Shown in pieces: positions 41,402 through 49,276 of a DNA stretch of 64,000 bases (position 1 is the first letter of the stretch; every line of letters starts with the position of its first letter). Location: the NCBI RefSeq assembly GCF_004522155.1, contig NZ_SDEA01000004.1, positions 124,001 through 188,000 on the forward strand, written 5' to 3'. The DNA is from Paracoccus luteus (GTDB lineage Bacteria > Pseudomonadota > Alphaproteobacteria > Rhodobacterales > Rhodobacteraceae). Under the pieces are notes generated by a model, which ran no database searches, was not told where the DNA came from, and saw only the letters and a list, made by a program, of their open reading frames with translations. A program made the position numbers and the translations under genes.

Positions 41402-42204
41402 AACAGCGCCTTGCGCAGCATGTTCAGCGCGACCACGGCAAGGAAGATCGCAAAGATCCGCTTCAGCAGCCGGGGGTTGGTCCGGTGCGCGAGCGTGGCC
41501 CCCAGCGGCGCGGTCAGCGTGGTCATGGCGATGACGACAAGGAACGCGGGCAGGTTGACCGATCCCACCGTGAACGGCGGGGCCTTGGCCATCGGCACGA
41601 ACAGGAACACCGCGACCGAGGGCACCGCGATCAGCGCCCCGATCCCCGCCGCCGTCGCCACGGCCTGATGGATGGGACGTCCGTGCAGCGTCATCAGCGG
41701 CACGCCGAACGACCCGCCCCCGATCCCCAGCAGCACCGAGACGAAGCCGATCGCCGCGCCATAGACGCCGCGCCGCGCGCCGACGGGCATCGCGTTCGCC
41801 AGCCGCCAGTCCGACCGCCCGAGCCCCATCCACAGCGCGATCAGGATGACCAGCACGCCAAAGATCGCCTGCAGCGTGGGGGTGCGCAGTTGCGCCACCA
41901 TCGCCACGCCGGCCACCGCGCCCACGCCGATGGGCAGCGCCCAGCCGCGCAGGACGCCCCAGTCCACCGCGCCGCGCCGGTTGTGCGCCATGACCGACCG
42001 CGCCGAGGTGACGATGATCGTCGCCAGCGAGGTCGCAAGGCACATCCGCATCAACTCGTCCGAGCCATAGCCCGCCGCGTCGAACAGCGACACGAAGGCG
42101 GGCACCAGCACGATCCCGCCGCCGACCCCCAGCAGCCCGGCCAGGACGCCCGCGAACGCGCCCACGGCGGCGAGCGTCAGGATCAGGGGGATCAATTCGG
42201 TCAT
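41398..42204 (-). CDS. TauE/SafE family permease (TSUP)
   Basis: A 268-residue membrane protein with about seven or eight helices. The two family glycine motifs are clear: GLLGVGGGIVLVPAFVSLFD (about residues 23-42) and LLGIGGGSFGVPLMTLHG (about 155-172). The family exports sulfite, sulfoacetate or other organosulfonates; the substrate here is unknown. The start ATG at 42204 is the first residue of homology. Confidence 0.87.
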   Translation of the reverse strand: MTELIPLILTLAAVGAFAGVLAGLLGVGGGIVLVPAFVSLFDAAGYGSDELMRMCLATSLATIIVTSARSVMAHNRRGAVDWGVLRGWALPIGVGAVAGVAMVAQLRTPTLQAIFGVLVILIALWMGLGRSDWRLANAMPVGARRGVYGAAIGFVSVLLGIGGGSFGVPLMTLHGRPIHQAVATAAGIGALIAVPSVAVFLFVPMAKAPPFTVGSVNLPAFLVVIAMTTLTAPLGATLAHRTNPRLLKRIFAIFLAVVALNMLRKALF

Positions 42205-42351
42205 GGCGCGGCTCCGCAACGGTCGGTCGGCCATAGCGCGGCGCCGGGGCGGTAGCAAACGCGGCGACGCCTTCGGCGCGGGATGGCCGGTGGATGAACG
42301 CCTGTCGCGCGCCGGTACAAGGGCGGCGGGTTCGCAGGATGCAAACGGGTT

Positions 42352-42397
42352 GTCGTGAGACAGCGCGAAGCGGCCGCCGCCGTTCATTCCGCGCCCA
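42352..42397. repeat. Direct repeat copy 1, partial duplicate of the dusA 3' region
   Basis: About 46 bp (from GTCGTGAGACAGCGCGA to CCGCGCCCA) that recurs with a few changes at 42436-42485. It lies in the 267-bp gene-free gap between the TSUP gene and dusA. Confidence 0.65.
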
Positions 42398-42435
42398 GGG
42401 CAACAGGCGCGCCGTTGGAACAAGCGCGGGGTCGG

Positions 42436-42485
42436 TATCGTGGGACAGCGCGACGCGGCCGCGGCCGCCGTTCAGGCCGCGCCCA
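42436..42485. repeat. Direct repeat copy 2, spanning the end of dusA
   Basis: Second copy (ATCGTGGGACAGCGCGA to CCGCGCCCA), about 84 bp from copy 1. The last part overlaps the final codons and stop of dusA, which suggests that the intergenic copy arose by local duplication. Confidence 0.65.
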
Positions 42486-43458
42486 CGGCCGCAAGCGCGG
42501 CGTCGTAATCGTCCAGCGTCCCGGCGCTGGCGCGTTCCGACAGGATGCGTTTCCATCCGCGCGCGCCGGGGCGGCCGTGGAACAGTCCCAGCATGTGCCG
42601 GGTGATCTGGTGCATGCGCCCGCCGGCCGACAGGTGCCGGGCCAGTTCCTCGCGCATCGCGCGGGCCGCCTCGGCCGGGTCGGCAAAGGGTGGATCGTCG
42701 CCCCACAGCGCGTCGGCCCCGCCCAGGATGTCCCAAGGCTGGTGATAGGCGGCGCGCCCGACCATGACCCCGTCCATCACCGCCAGCTGATCCCGCGCGA
42801 CCGCAAGCGAGCCGATTCCGCCGTTGATCGACAGGTGCAGCGTCGGGAACGCGGCCTTGACGGAATGGACCAGCGGATAGTCCAGCGGCGGGATCTCGCG
42901 GTTCTCGCGCGGGGAAAGGCCCTGCAGCCAGGCCTTGCGGGCGTGGATCGACAGGCGGCGCACGCCCGCGTCGCGCATGGTGGCGACAAAGGCGGGCAGC
43001 ACCTCGGCCGGGTTCTGGTCATCGACGCCGATGCGGCATTTCACCGTGACCTCGACCGGGCTGGCCGCGATCATGGCGGCGACGCAATCGGCGACCAGCG
43101 CGGGCGTCTTCATCAGCACCGCGCCGAAGCAACCGGATTGCACCCGGTCGCTGGGGCAGCCGACGTTCAGGTTGATCTCGTCAAAGCCGAAATCGCCGGC
43201 GATGCGGGTGGCCTCGCGCAGTTCGGCCGGGTCGGACCCGCCCAGTTGCAGCGCCACCGGCCCCGGCGCGCCCCGCGCCAGCAGCCGCGCCCGGTCGCCG
43301 TGGATGACGGCGGGCGCCGTGACCATCTCGGTGTAAAGCAGCGCGCGCCGCGACAGCAGGCGGTGGAACCGGCGGCAGGCCGGGTCGGTCCAGTCCATCA
43401 TGGGCGCGACGGAAAGCCGTGACGCCCCCCACATCCCGGATTTCAATCGGTCGTTCAT
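42472..43458 (-). CDS. dusA: tRNA-dihydrouridine(20/20a) synthase
   Basis: A 328-residue flavoenzyme reducing uridine 20/20a in tRNA. It starts with the family opening SVAPMMDWTDPACRRFHRLL (about residues 16-35), then INLNVGCPSDRVQSGCFGAVLM, where the second cysteine (in SGCFG) is the catalytic acid (about residue 109), and the C-terminal HITRHMLGLFHG motif that distinguishes DusA. The ATG at 43458 is the likely start. Monocistronic in appearance. Confidence 0.94.
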   Translation of the reverse strand: MNDRLKSGMWGASRLSVAPMMDWTDPACRRFHRLLSRRALLYTEMVTAPAVIHGDRARLLARGAPGPVALQLGGSDPAELREATRIAGDFGFDEINLNVGCPSDRVQSGCFGAVLMKTPALVADCVAAMIAASPVEVTVKCRIGVDDQNPAEVLPAFVATMRDAGVRRLSIHARKAWLQGLSPRENREIPPLDYPLVHSVKAAFPTLHLSINGGIGSLAVARDQLAVMDGVMVGRAAYHQPWDILGGADALWGDDPPFADPAEAARAMREELARHLSAGGRMHQITRHMLGLFHGRPGARGWKRILSERASAGTLDDYDAALAAVGAA

Positions 43459-43636
43459 ATCGGTCTGGACAGCCTGCCGCTTGCGAGATCGATTTTCCTA
43501 TCCGGTCTTGCCCGGTTTTGCGAGCGGATTTGCTACGGCTGCTGCTCGGTCGGGGGCGGCGCCAAGAGTCAACGCCTCAGTTCAGATCATCCAACCACCC
43601 GCACTGATCCTGCTTGACAGACAACATTCTTGCCGA

Positions 43637-43651
43637 GCAGATAATATCTGC
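43637..43651 (+). promoter_or_regulatory. Perfect palindrome, candidate RpiR-family operator
   Basis: GCAGATAATATCTGC is a perfect 7-1-7 palindrome 18 bp before the regulator ATG. A TTGACA (43614-43619) stands 17 bp upstream of the dyad, so the palindrome covers the expected -10 region (no well-spaced -10 is clear). Position fits autoregulation by the RpiR/SIS protein that follows. Confidence 0.6.
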
Positions 43652-43669
43652 AAAGAGGCTTGCATAATC

Positions 43670-44506
43670 ATGTCGCTGATCGAACGTGTGCGCACCTGCT
43701 CCGGCCGGCTGACCGGGACCGACCGGAAAGTCGTCGACATCCTGCTGAACAACAGGGCCGAGGCGCCTTTTCTGTCCGGCCCGCAACTTGCCGAACTGGC
43801 CAACGTCCACGAAGCCGCTGCAACGCGCCTAGCCCAGAAGCTGGGATACAAGGGCTATCCCGACATGCGCGCGCAGTTGCAGCGCGAGATGATGGACAGC
43901 CAGGACGCCGCCGGACGCATGCGCCGGTCCGTGGCCAAGGTGGAACGCGGCGCCTATCTCGCCGACATCGTTGCGGCCGAACTGGCCGCGCTGGAAAATC
44001 TGACGCGCTGCGTGCCGCAGTCGGACATCGACCAAGCCGCCGATATGATCGTGGCGGCCCGCCGGGTGTTCATCTTCGCCCAAGGACACGCGCAATCGCT
44101 GCAGGCTTTCCTGCAGCGCAGGCTCGACCGCTTCGGCATGACCACCACCGCGCTGTCGGGACGTGGACGCGACATCGCGGAACGGCTGGTCGCCATGCAG
44201 GACGGCGACCTTGTGCTGGCGCTCGCGTTTCGCAAGCAGCCGGCAAGTTATGGCGCGCTTGTCCGCCATGCGGGCGAGGTGGGCGCGCGCAGCATCCTCA
44301 TCTCGGATCTGGCAGGCCCTACGATGGAGCCGAGGGCGGACCTTCTGCTCGCCGCGCCGCGGGGTCGCTCGGGGGCCGAGTTCCAGACGCCGACGGTCCC
44401 TTTTGCGATCGTCAACGGCATCCTGCTGACCATCGCGGGCCGCCACGAAGGGGAAATCATCGGTCGGCTGGACCGCCTGTCCGACCTTTTCGGACGCTTT
44501 GACTGA
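43670..44506 (+). CDS. MurR/RpiR family transcriptional regulator
   Basis: A 278-residue regulator with an N-terminal HTH-6 domain (about residues 1-75; FLSGPQLAELANVHEAAATRLAQKLGYKGYPD is the helix-turn-helix) and a C-terminal SIS sugar-isomerase domain (about 120-260) with ARRVFIFAQGHAQSLQAFLQ. SIS domains of this family usually bind phosphosugars. It is the first gene of module A, 27 bp before the binding-protein gene on the same strand. The long upstream frame is excluded because it runs through the promoter. Confidence 0.88.
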   Translation: MSLIERVRTCSGRLTGTDRKVVDILLNNRAEAPFLSGPQLAELANVHEAAATRLAQKLGYKGYPDMRAQLQREMMDSQDAAGRMRRSVAKVERGAYLADIVAAELAALENLTRCVPQSDIDQAADMIVAARRVFIFAQGHAQSLQAFLQRRLDRFGMTTTALSGRGRDIAERLVAMQDGDLVLALAFRKQPASYGALVRHAGEVGARSILISDLAGPTMEPRADLLLAAPRGRSGAEFQTPTVPFAIVNGILLTIAGRHEGEIIGRLDRLSDLFGRFD

Positions 44507-44533
44507 CAACGAAAAGCATCAAGGGAGGAAACG

Positions 44534-45661
44534 ATGCTGCACAGACTTCTGCTTCCGACATGCCTGACCGCGCTGGTCGGCGCAGGCGCGGCGATGGCGC
44601 AGACGCCCGATCTCGACGGCATGACGCCCGAAGAATTGCTGCCCTTGGCCCAGAGGGAAGGCAAGGTCGTGGTCTTCTCGCTGTCCAGCCGCATCGCGCG
44701 CGTCGAAAAGGCCTTCGAGGAAGCCTATCCGGGCATCGACCTGGTCGGCACCGACATGAGCTCGGTCAAGCAGATCGCCCGGATCGAGGCCGAGCAGCAG
44801 GCCGGGGTCCACGAGGTCGATGTGGTCTATCTGGCCGACACGCCGGTCGCCTTTACCGCCCTGCTGGAAGCGGGCCGGGTCCAGAACTATGTGCCGCCGC
44901 GCGTCGCGGGGGAAATCCCTGCAGCCTTCCAGGCGCCGATGCTCGCCCATCGCCTTTCGACGAAGGTGCTGATGTACAACGAGGCCGCCTATCCCGACGG
45001 CTCGCCCATCACCAACCTGTGGCAGTTGACGCTGCCCGAATGGAAGGGCCGGGTCATGATGGTGGACCCGACGCAGCGCGGAGAACTGCTGGACCTGCTG
45101 ACCGAGATCGCCCTGCATCCCGACGAGATGGCCGCGGCCTACAAGGCGCAGTTCGGAAAGGATATCGAAGTCGAGGACGGGCTGGACGGCGCGGGCGAGC
45201 AGTTCATCCAGGATCTGCTTGCCAACGACCTGATCCTGCTGCCCAACAGCGACGTGCTGAACAAGGCGATCGGCGACAAGACCGCCCGGAACCCGCCGGT
45301 CGGCTTCGGCACCTATTCCGACCGCCGCGACAACGAGGAGGAAGGCTGGGCGCTGCAGATCGCCAACGACGTCGAACCCGCGAACGGCATCCTGTTCCCC
45401 GCCGTTCTTGCCATCGCCAAGGACGCGCCGCATCCGGCGGCCGCACGGCTGCTGATCGACTTCATGTTCGGCGACGATTCGCCCACCGGCGGCCCGGCCT
45501 TCGAGCCGTTCAACGTGCCGGGCGACTATGCCACGCGCGAAACCGTCGCCGACGACCCGGATTCAGTCCCCCTGGACGAAATGAAGGCCTGGACCATCGA
45601 CCCCGCACGGACGGCGGCGGCCCGCCAGAAGATCGCGGACCTGATCATCACGCTGCAGTGA
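44534..45661 (+). CDS. ABC transporter periplasmic binding protein (Fbp/Afu-like)
   Basis: A 375-residue binding protein with a cleavable signal peptide (cut after AAMAQ, about residue 23). It belongs to the cluster of FbpA/AfuA/phosphonate-type proteins: REGKVVVFSLSSRIARVEKAFEEAYPGIDL at the start and SVKQIARIEAEQQAGVHEVDVVYL (about residues 77-100) are typical. I cannot find the adjacent tyrosine pair of true ferric-binding FbpA proteins, so iron is unlikely. The SIS regulator, phosphatase and Pi transporter around it suggest a sugar phosphate or other phosphoester. Confidence 0.82.
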   Translation: MLHRLLLPTCLTALVGAGAAMAQTPDLDGMTPEELLPLAQREGKVVVFSLSSRIARVEKAFEEAYPGIDLVGTDMSSVKQIARIEAEQQAGVHEVDVVYLADTPVAFTALLEAGRVQNYVPPRVAGEIPAAFQAPMLAHRLSTKVLMYNEAAYPDGSPITNLWQLTLPEWKGRVMMVDPTQRGELLDLLTEIALHPDEMAAAYKAQFGKDIEVEDGLDGAGEQFIQDLLANDLILLPNSDVLNKAIGDKTARNPPVGFGTYSDRRDNEEEGWALQIANDVEPANGILFPAVLAIAKDAPHPAAARLLIDFMFGDDSPTGGPAFEPFNVPGDYATRETVADDPDSVPLDEMKAWTIDPARTAAARQKIADLIITLQ

Positions 45662-45667
45662 CGCAAC

Positions 45668-45695
45668 CGGCCGGCGCGCGGGGGCGTGCCGGCCG
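45668..45695 (+). other. Hairpin between binding-protein and permease genes
   Basis: An 8-bp GC stem (CGGCCGGC / GCCGGCCG, 12-nt loop) just after the binding-protein stop. No U-run follows. It is well placed to stabilise the upstream mRNA so that more binding protein than permease is made. Confidence 0.5.
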
Positions 45696-45719
45696 CCAGC
45701 CCCCTCAGGGATTTTCGCC

Positions 45720-47465
45720 ATGACATCGCTGTCGGTCCCCATGCCGCGCAGAAGCCGGTGGCTCCGCTCGGGCGTCCTCATGCCCGCCTTCCTTCTCGCG
45801 CTCGTGTCGCTGCTGGTGATCGCGCCGCTTGGCCGCATCCTGTTCGCCACGCTCACGCCCGAGGGTATGGACGCCTGGACGGCGGTGCTGGCCAGCCGGT
45901 TGTCGGAAAACCTGTTCTGGAAGCCGCTGCTGAACACCATGCTGCTGGGGCTGGGGGTGGCGACCGGCTGCCTGCTGATCGGCGGGTTCCTCGCCTGGCT
46001 GGTGGTGCTGACGGACGTGCCGGGGCGGAACCTGCTGAACCTGATGTCCACCCTGCCCTACATGATCCCCAGCTTTGCGGCGGCGCTGGCCTGGGGCACG
46101 CTGTTCCGCAACGCGCGGCTGGGCGGTTCGCTGGGGTTCTTCGAGGCGAATGGCATCCCGATCCCGGACTGGCTGGCCTGGGGGCTGGTGCCGACGCTGA
46201 TCGTGCTGATCGCGCATTACTATTCGCTGGCCTACACGATCATCGCGGCGGCCCTGTCCTCGGTCGGCGCCGACCTGGTCGAGGCCGGGCAGATGGCCGG
46301 AGCCAAGCGCGCGCGCATCTTCTTTTCCATCATCCTGCCGGTGGTGACGCCGGCGCTGGTCGCCGCATCCTCGCTGACCTTCGCGGGGGCGGTGTCGAAC
46401 TTTGCAGCGCCCGCCCTGCTCGGCCTGCCGGTGCGGATGCAGACGCTGTCCACGCGCCTGTTCGGCATGATCGAGACGGGGCAGAACGAGCGCGGCTATG
46501 TGATCGCCCTGCTGCTGATCGCGGTGTCGGCGTCGCTGCTGTTCCTGTCAGACCGGCTGGTGTCGGGGCGCCGGGCCTTCACGACGGTGACGGGAAAGGG
46601 CGGACGCACCAAGCGGTTCGCGCTCGGGCCTTGGCGCTGGCCGCTGTTTGCCGTGGCCTTCCTTCTCGGCTGCCTGACCACCGTCGTCCCGGTGCTGGTG
46701 CTGGCGGCGTCGAGCCTTGCCCCGCAAAGCGGCGCGCTGTTTTCCAACTGGACGCTGCATTTCTGGATCGGCGAGGGCGGCGGCCAGATCGCGCAGGGAC
46801 AGGCGGGCCTGTTCCGCAACCCCGTCCTGCTGGAAGCCCTCTGGACCACGCTGCGGCTGGGGCTGGTGGTGGCCTTCACCACCATGCTGCTGGGGCTGGC
46901 GCTTGCCTGGGTCATCGTCCAGCGCAAGGGCACGCTGATCGCCAACCTGCTGAGCCAGATCGCCTTTCTGCCGCTGCTGGTGCCCAGCATCGCCTTTGCC
47001 GCGGCCTATATCGCGTTGTTCGGGGCGCCGATTGGGCCGCTGCCGTCGCTTTACGGAACCTTTGCGCTGCTGGTGCTGGCGGCGACCGCCCATACGCTGC
47101 CCTTCGCCGTCCAGTCGGGCCGTTCGGTGCTGGGACAGGTGTCGGCCGACCTGGATGAAAGCGCGCGGCTGACCGGCGCGGGCATCTTCACCCGCATGGC
47201 CTTCATCATCTTCCCGCTGGCGGTGCGCGGTCTGATGGCCGGGGCGATCCTCGTCTTCGTCAAGATGGTGCGCGACCTGTCGCTGGTGGTGCTGCTGTTC
47301 AGCGCAAGCTCTCCGGTCCTGTCGATGGTCGCCTATCGCTATGCGTCCGAAGGCTTCATGCAGTTCGCCAACGCCATCACCCTTCTGATCCTCGTCATGT
47401 GCCTCGGCGCGTCGGTCGCGGCACATCTTTTGCAAACCCGTGTGCAGAAGTGGAAGCAACCATGA
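45720..47465 (+). CDS. ABC transporter permease, two fused membrane domains
   Basis: A 581-residue permease containing two complete binding-protein-dependent membrane domains, as in FbpB/AfuB/SfuB. The first coupling motif is VEAGQMAGAKRARIFFSIILP (about residues 190-210), the second DLDESARLTGAGIFTRMAFIIFPL (about 477-500). There are about 12 helices. It overlaps the ATPase gene by 4 bp (ATGA). Confidence 0.9.
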   Translation: MTSLSVPMPRRSRWLRSGVLMPAFLLALVSLLVIAPLGRILFATLTPEGMDAWTAVLASRLSENLFWKPLLNTMLLGLGVATGCLLIGGFLAWLVVLTDVPGRNLLNLMSTLPYMIPSFAAALAWGTLFRNARLGGSLGFFEANGIPIPDWLAWGLVPTLIVLIAHYYSLAYTIIAAALSSVGADLVEAGQMAGAKRARIFFSIILPVVTPALVAASSLTFAGAVSNFAAPALLGLPVRMQTLSTRLFGMIETGQNERGYVIALLLIAVSASLLFLSDRLVSGRRAFTTVTGKGGRTKRFALGPWRWPLFAVAFLLGCLTTVVPVLVLAASSLAPQSGALFSNWTLHFWIGEGGGQIAQGQAGLFRNPVLLEALWTTLRLGLVVAFTTMLLGLALAWVIVQRKGTLIANLLSQIAFLPLLVPSIAFAAAYIALFGAPIGPLPSLYGTFALLVLAATAHTLPFAVQSGRSVLGQVSADLDESARLTGAGIFTRMAFIIFPLAVRGLMAGAILVFVKMVRDLSLVVLLFSASSPVLSMVAYRYASEGFMQFANAITLLILVMCLGASVAAHLLQTRVQKWKQP

Positions 47466-48562
47466 ACGCCCAATCGTCCGTCACGACGGCCGCCATCGAA
47501 ATCCGCGGCCTCTGCAAGCGTTTCGGCCGATTCACTGCGGTCAACAACGTCAACATCGTGGTGCCCAAGGGCGCCTTCCTCGTCCTTGTCGGTCCCTCGG
47601 GTTGCGGCAAGTCCACGCTTTTGCGGATGCTGGCGGGGTTGGAGGGCCCCAGCGAGGGCGAGATCCGCTTCATGGGCCGCACCATGTCCAGCGGCGCGGG
47701 CGGCGTGATCGCCGACGCGGGGGCGCGCGATGCCGGGCTGGTCTTTCAGTCCTATGCGCTGTGGCCGCACATGACGGTGGCCCAGAACATCGAGTTTCCG
47801 TTGAAGGTCGCCCGCTGGCCCCGGCAGCGGCGGGCCGAGCGCGTGGCCGAAGTCCTGCGCCTGCTCGACATCACCGCGCTGGCCGGACGTTATCCGGCGG
47901 AAATCTCGGGAGGGCAGCAGCAGCGCACGGCCATCGCCCGCACGCTTGCGCCCCAGCCCAGCATCCTGCTGTTCGATGAACCCTTGTCGAACCTCGATGC
48001 CAAGCTGCGCGTCGAGATGCGCGCGGAGCTGATGCGCATCCACCGCGCCACGGGGGCCACCTCGGTCTATGTCACCCACGACCAGGTCGAGGCGATGACT
48101 ATGGCAAGCCACGTCGCCGTTCTGAACGAAGGCCGGGTCGAGCAGTTCGGCCCGCCCATCGAGCTGTTGCGCCACCCGCAGACGACCTTTGTCGCCACCT
48201 TCCTGGGCACCCCGCCTGCCAACCTGCTGCCGGTGGTGCGGCGGGGCGCAAGCCTGGTTCTGGGCGACGTGTCGATCGCACCGGCGAGTGTCGCTGGCGA
48301 GTTGACCGAAGCCCGGCTGCTCTACCGCCCCCAGCAGGTCGCCATCGGCCGCGTCGATGGCCGCCCTGTCCTTCCCGCGCGCTTCGCAGAAGCCGCGCCC
48401 ATCGCCGGCCAGACGATGGTGACGGCGATGGTGGGCGATCTGCGCGTGACGGGGATCGCCGACGGCTATTTCACGGCCGAGCCGGGCGCCCCTCTTGAAC
48501 TCTCTCTGATTGGCGACCCGGATGCGGTGTTCGCCACCAACGGTGAAAGGCTTGCCCGATGA
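47462..48562 (+). CDS. ABC transporter ATP-binding protein (MalK/FbpC type)
   Basis: A 366-residue ATPase. Walker A GPSGCGKST (about residues 44-52), signature EISGGQQQRTAIARTLA, Walker B ILLFDEPLSNLDAKLRVEMR and an H-loop in VYVTHDQVEAMTMA are all intact. The C-terminus (about 240-366) has a TOBE/MOI-like regulatory domain typical of sugar and ferric importers. The ATG lies in the permease stop codon; the ATPase stop in turn contains the start of the phosphatase. Confidence 0.92.
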   Translation: MNAQSSVTTAAIEIRGLCKRFGRFTAVNNVNIVVPKGAFLVLVGPSGCGKSTLLRMLAGLEGPSEGEIRFMGRTMSSGAGGVIADAGARDAGLVFQSYALWPHMTVAQNIEFPLKVARWPRQRRAERVAEVLRLLDITALAGRYPAEISGGQQQRTAIARTLAPQPSILLFDEPLSNLDAKLRVEMRAELMRIHRATGATSVYVTHDQVEAMTMASHVAVLNEGRVEQFGPPIELLRHPQTTFVATFLGTPPANLLPVVRRGASLVLGDVSIAPASVAGELTEARLLYRPQQVAIGRVDGRPVLPARFAEAAPIAGQTMVTAMVGDLRVTGIADGYFTAEPGAPLELSLIGDPDAVFATNGERLAR

Positions 48563-49164
48563 GGCTGATACTGATGCGGCACGGCGAAACGGAATGGAAC
48601 GCCGAGCAACGCCTGCAGGGGCACGACAACTCGCAGCTGTCCCAGCGCGGGATCAGCCAGGCCAGGGCCTTCACCGCCTATCTGCGCACCCTCGCGCCGG
48701 CCCGCGTCGTCTGTTCGGACCTGGGGCGCACGCGCCAGACCGCCGAGTTGATCGGCCACCACGACGCGCCCTGCGACCCGCGCCTGCGCGAACTGCACAT
48801 GGGCGAATGGACGGGGCAGACCAAGCCCGACCTGATCGCGCTCCACTCGGACAACTATCACAGCTGGCGCGCAGGCTCGTTCACGCCGCCGCTGGGCGAG
48901 ACCTGGGGGGACTTCCGGGCGCGCATCGGCGCGGGCCTGCGGGACTGGCTGGCGCGCGGCAAGGGGGATCTGCTGGCCATCGTCCACGGCGGCGTCGTCC
49001 GCGCGGCCTGCCACGAATTTCTGGGCCTGCCGCCATCCATGCTGGTGCCGGTCACGCCGGGAACCGCGACCATCCTGCATTTCGACCCCGCCGCGAACGG
49101 CGCGGCGCGGCTGGAGGCCTATAACATCGGCGCCGTGGCACCCGACATCTCGGTTGCCGACTGA
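48559..49164 (+). CDS. Histidine phosphatase family protein (GpmB-like)
   Basis: A 201-residue phosphatase of the phosphoglycerate mutase superfamily. The LMRHGETEWNAEQRLQGH start carries the catalytic histidine (residue 8) and RHG triad; CSDLGRTRQTAEL and REL-MGEWTG (Glu acid) follow, and the second histidine is in VHGGVVRAACHEF. It dephosphorylates small phosphoesters. Sharing a start/stop (ATGA) with the importer ATPase is a strong sign of a coupled job, probably releasing Pi from an imported sugar phosphate. Confidence 0.88.
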   Translation: MRLILMRHGETEWNAEQRLQGHDNSQLSQRGISQARAFTAYLRTLAPARVVCSDLGRTRQTAELIGHHDAPCDPRLRELHMGEWTGQTKPDLIALHSDNYHSWRAGSFTPPLGETWGDFRARIGAGLRDWLARGKGDLLAIVHGGVVRAACHEFLGLPPSMLVPVTPGTATILHFDPAANGAARLEAYNIGAVAPDISVAD

Positions 49165-49276
49165 TGCCGATTGATGGCGTCATGCCTGGGAAGATGAGCC
49201 TTTTGCGCGCGCAGGCCCCAAGATCAAGGCTTGGCCAGCATGGGGCAGGCAGCCCTGTCCGCGATGGAACACCGCC

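Noticed and set aside
44534..48562. Ferric iron uptake system (fbpABC)
   Set aside because: Family similarity is real, but I do not see the paired tyrosines of ferric-binding proteins and no iron-linked genes or Fur-like box are nearby. The regulator and phosphatase point to phosphoesters.
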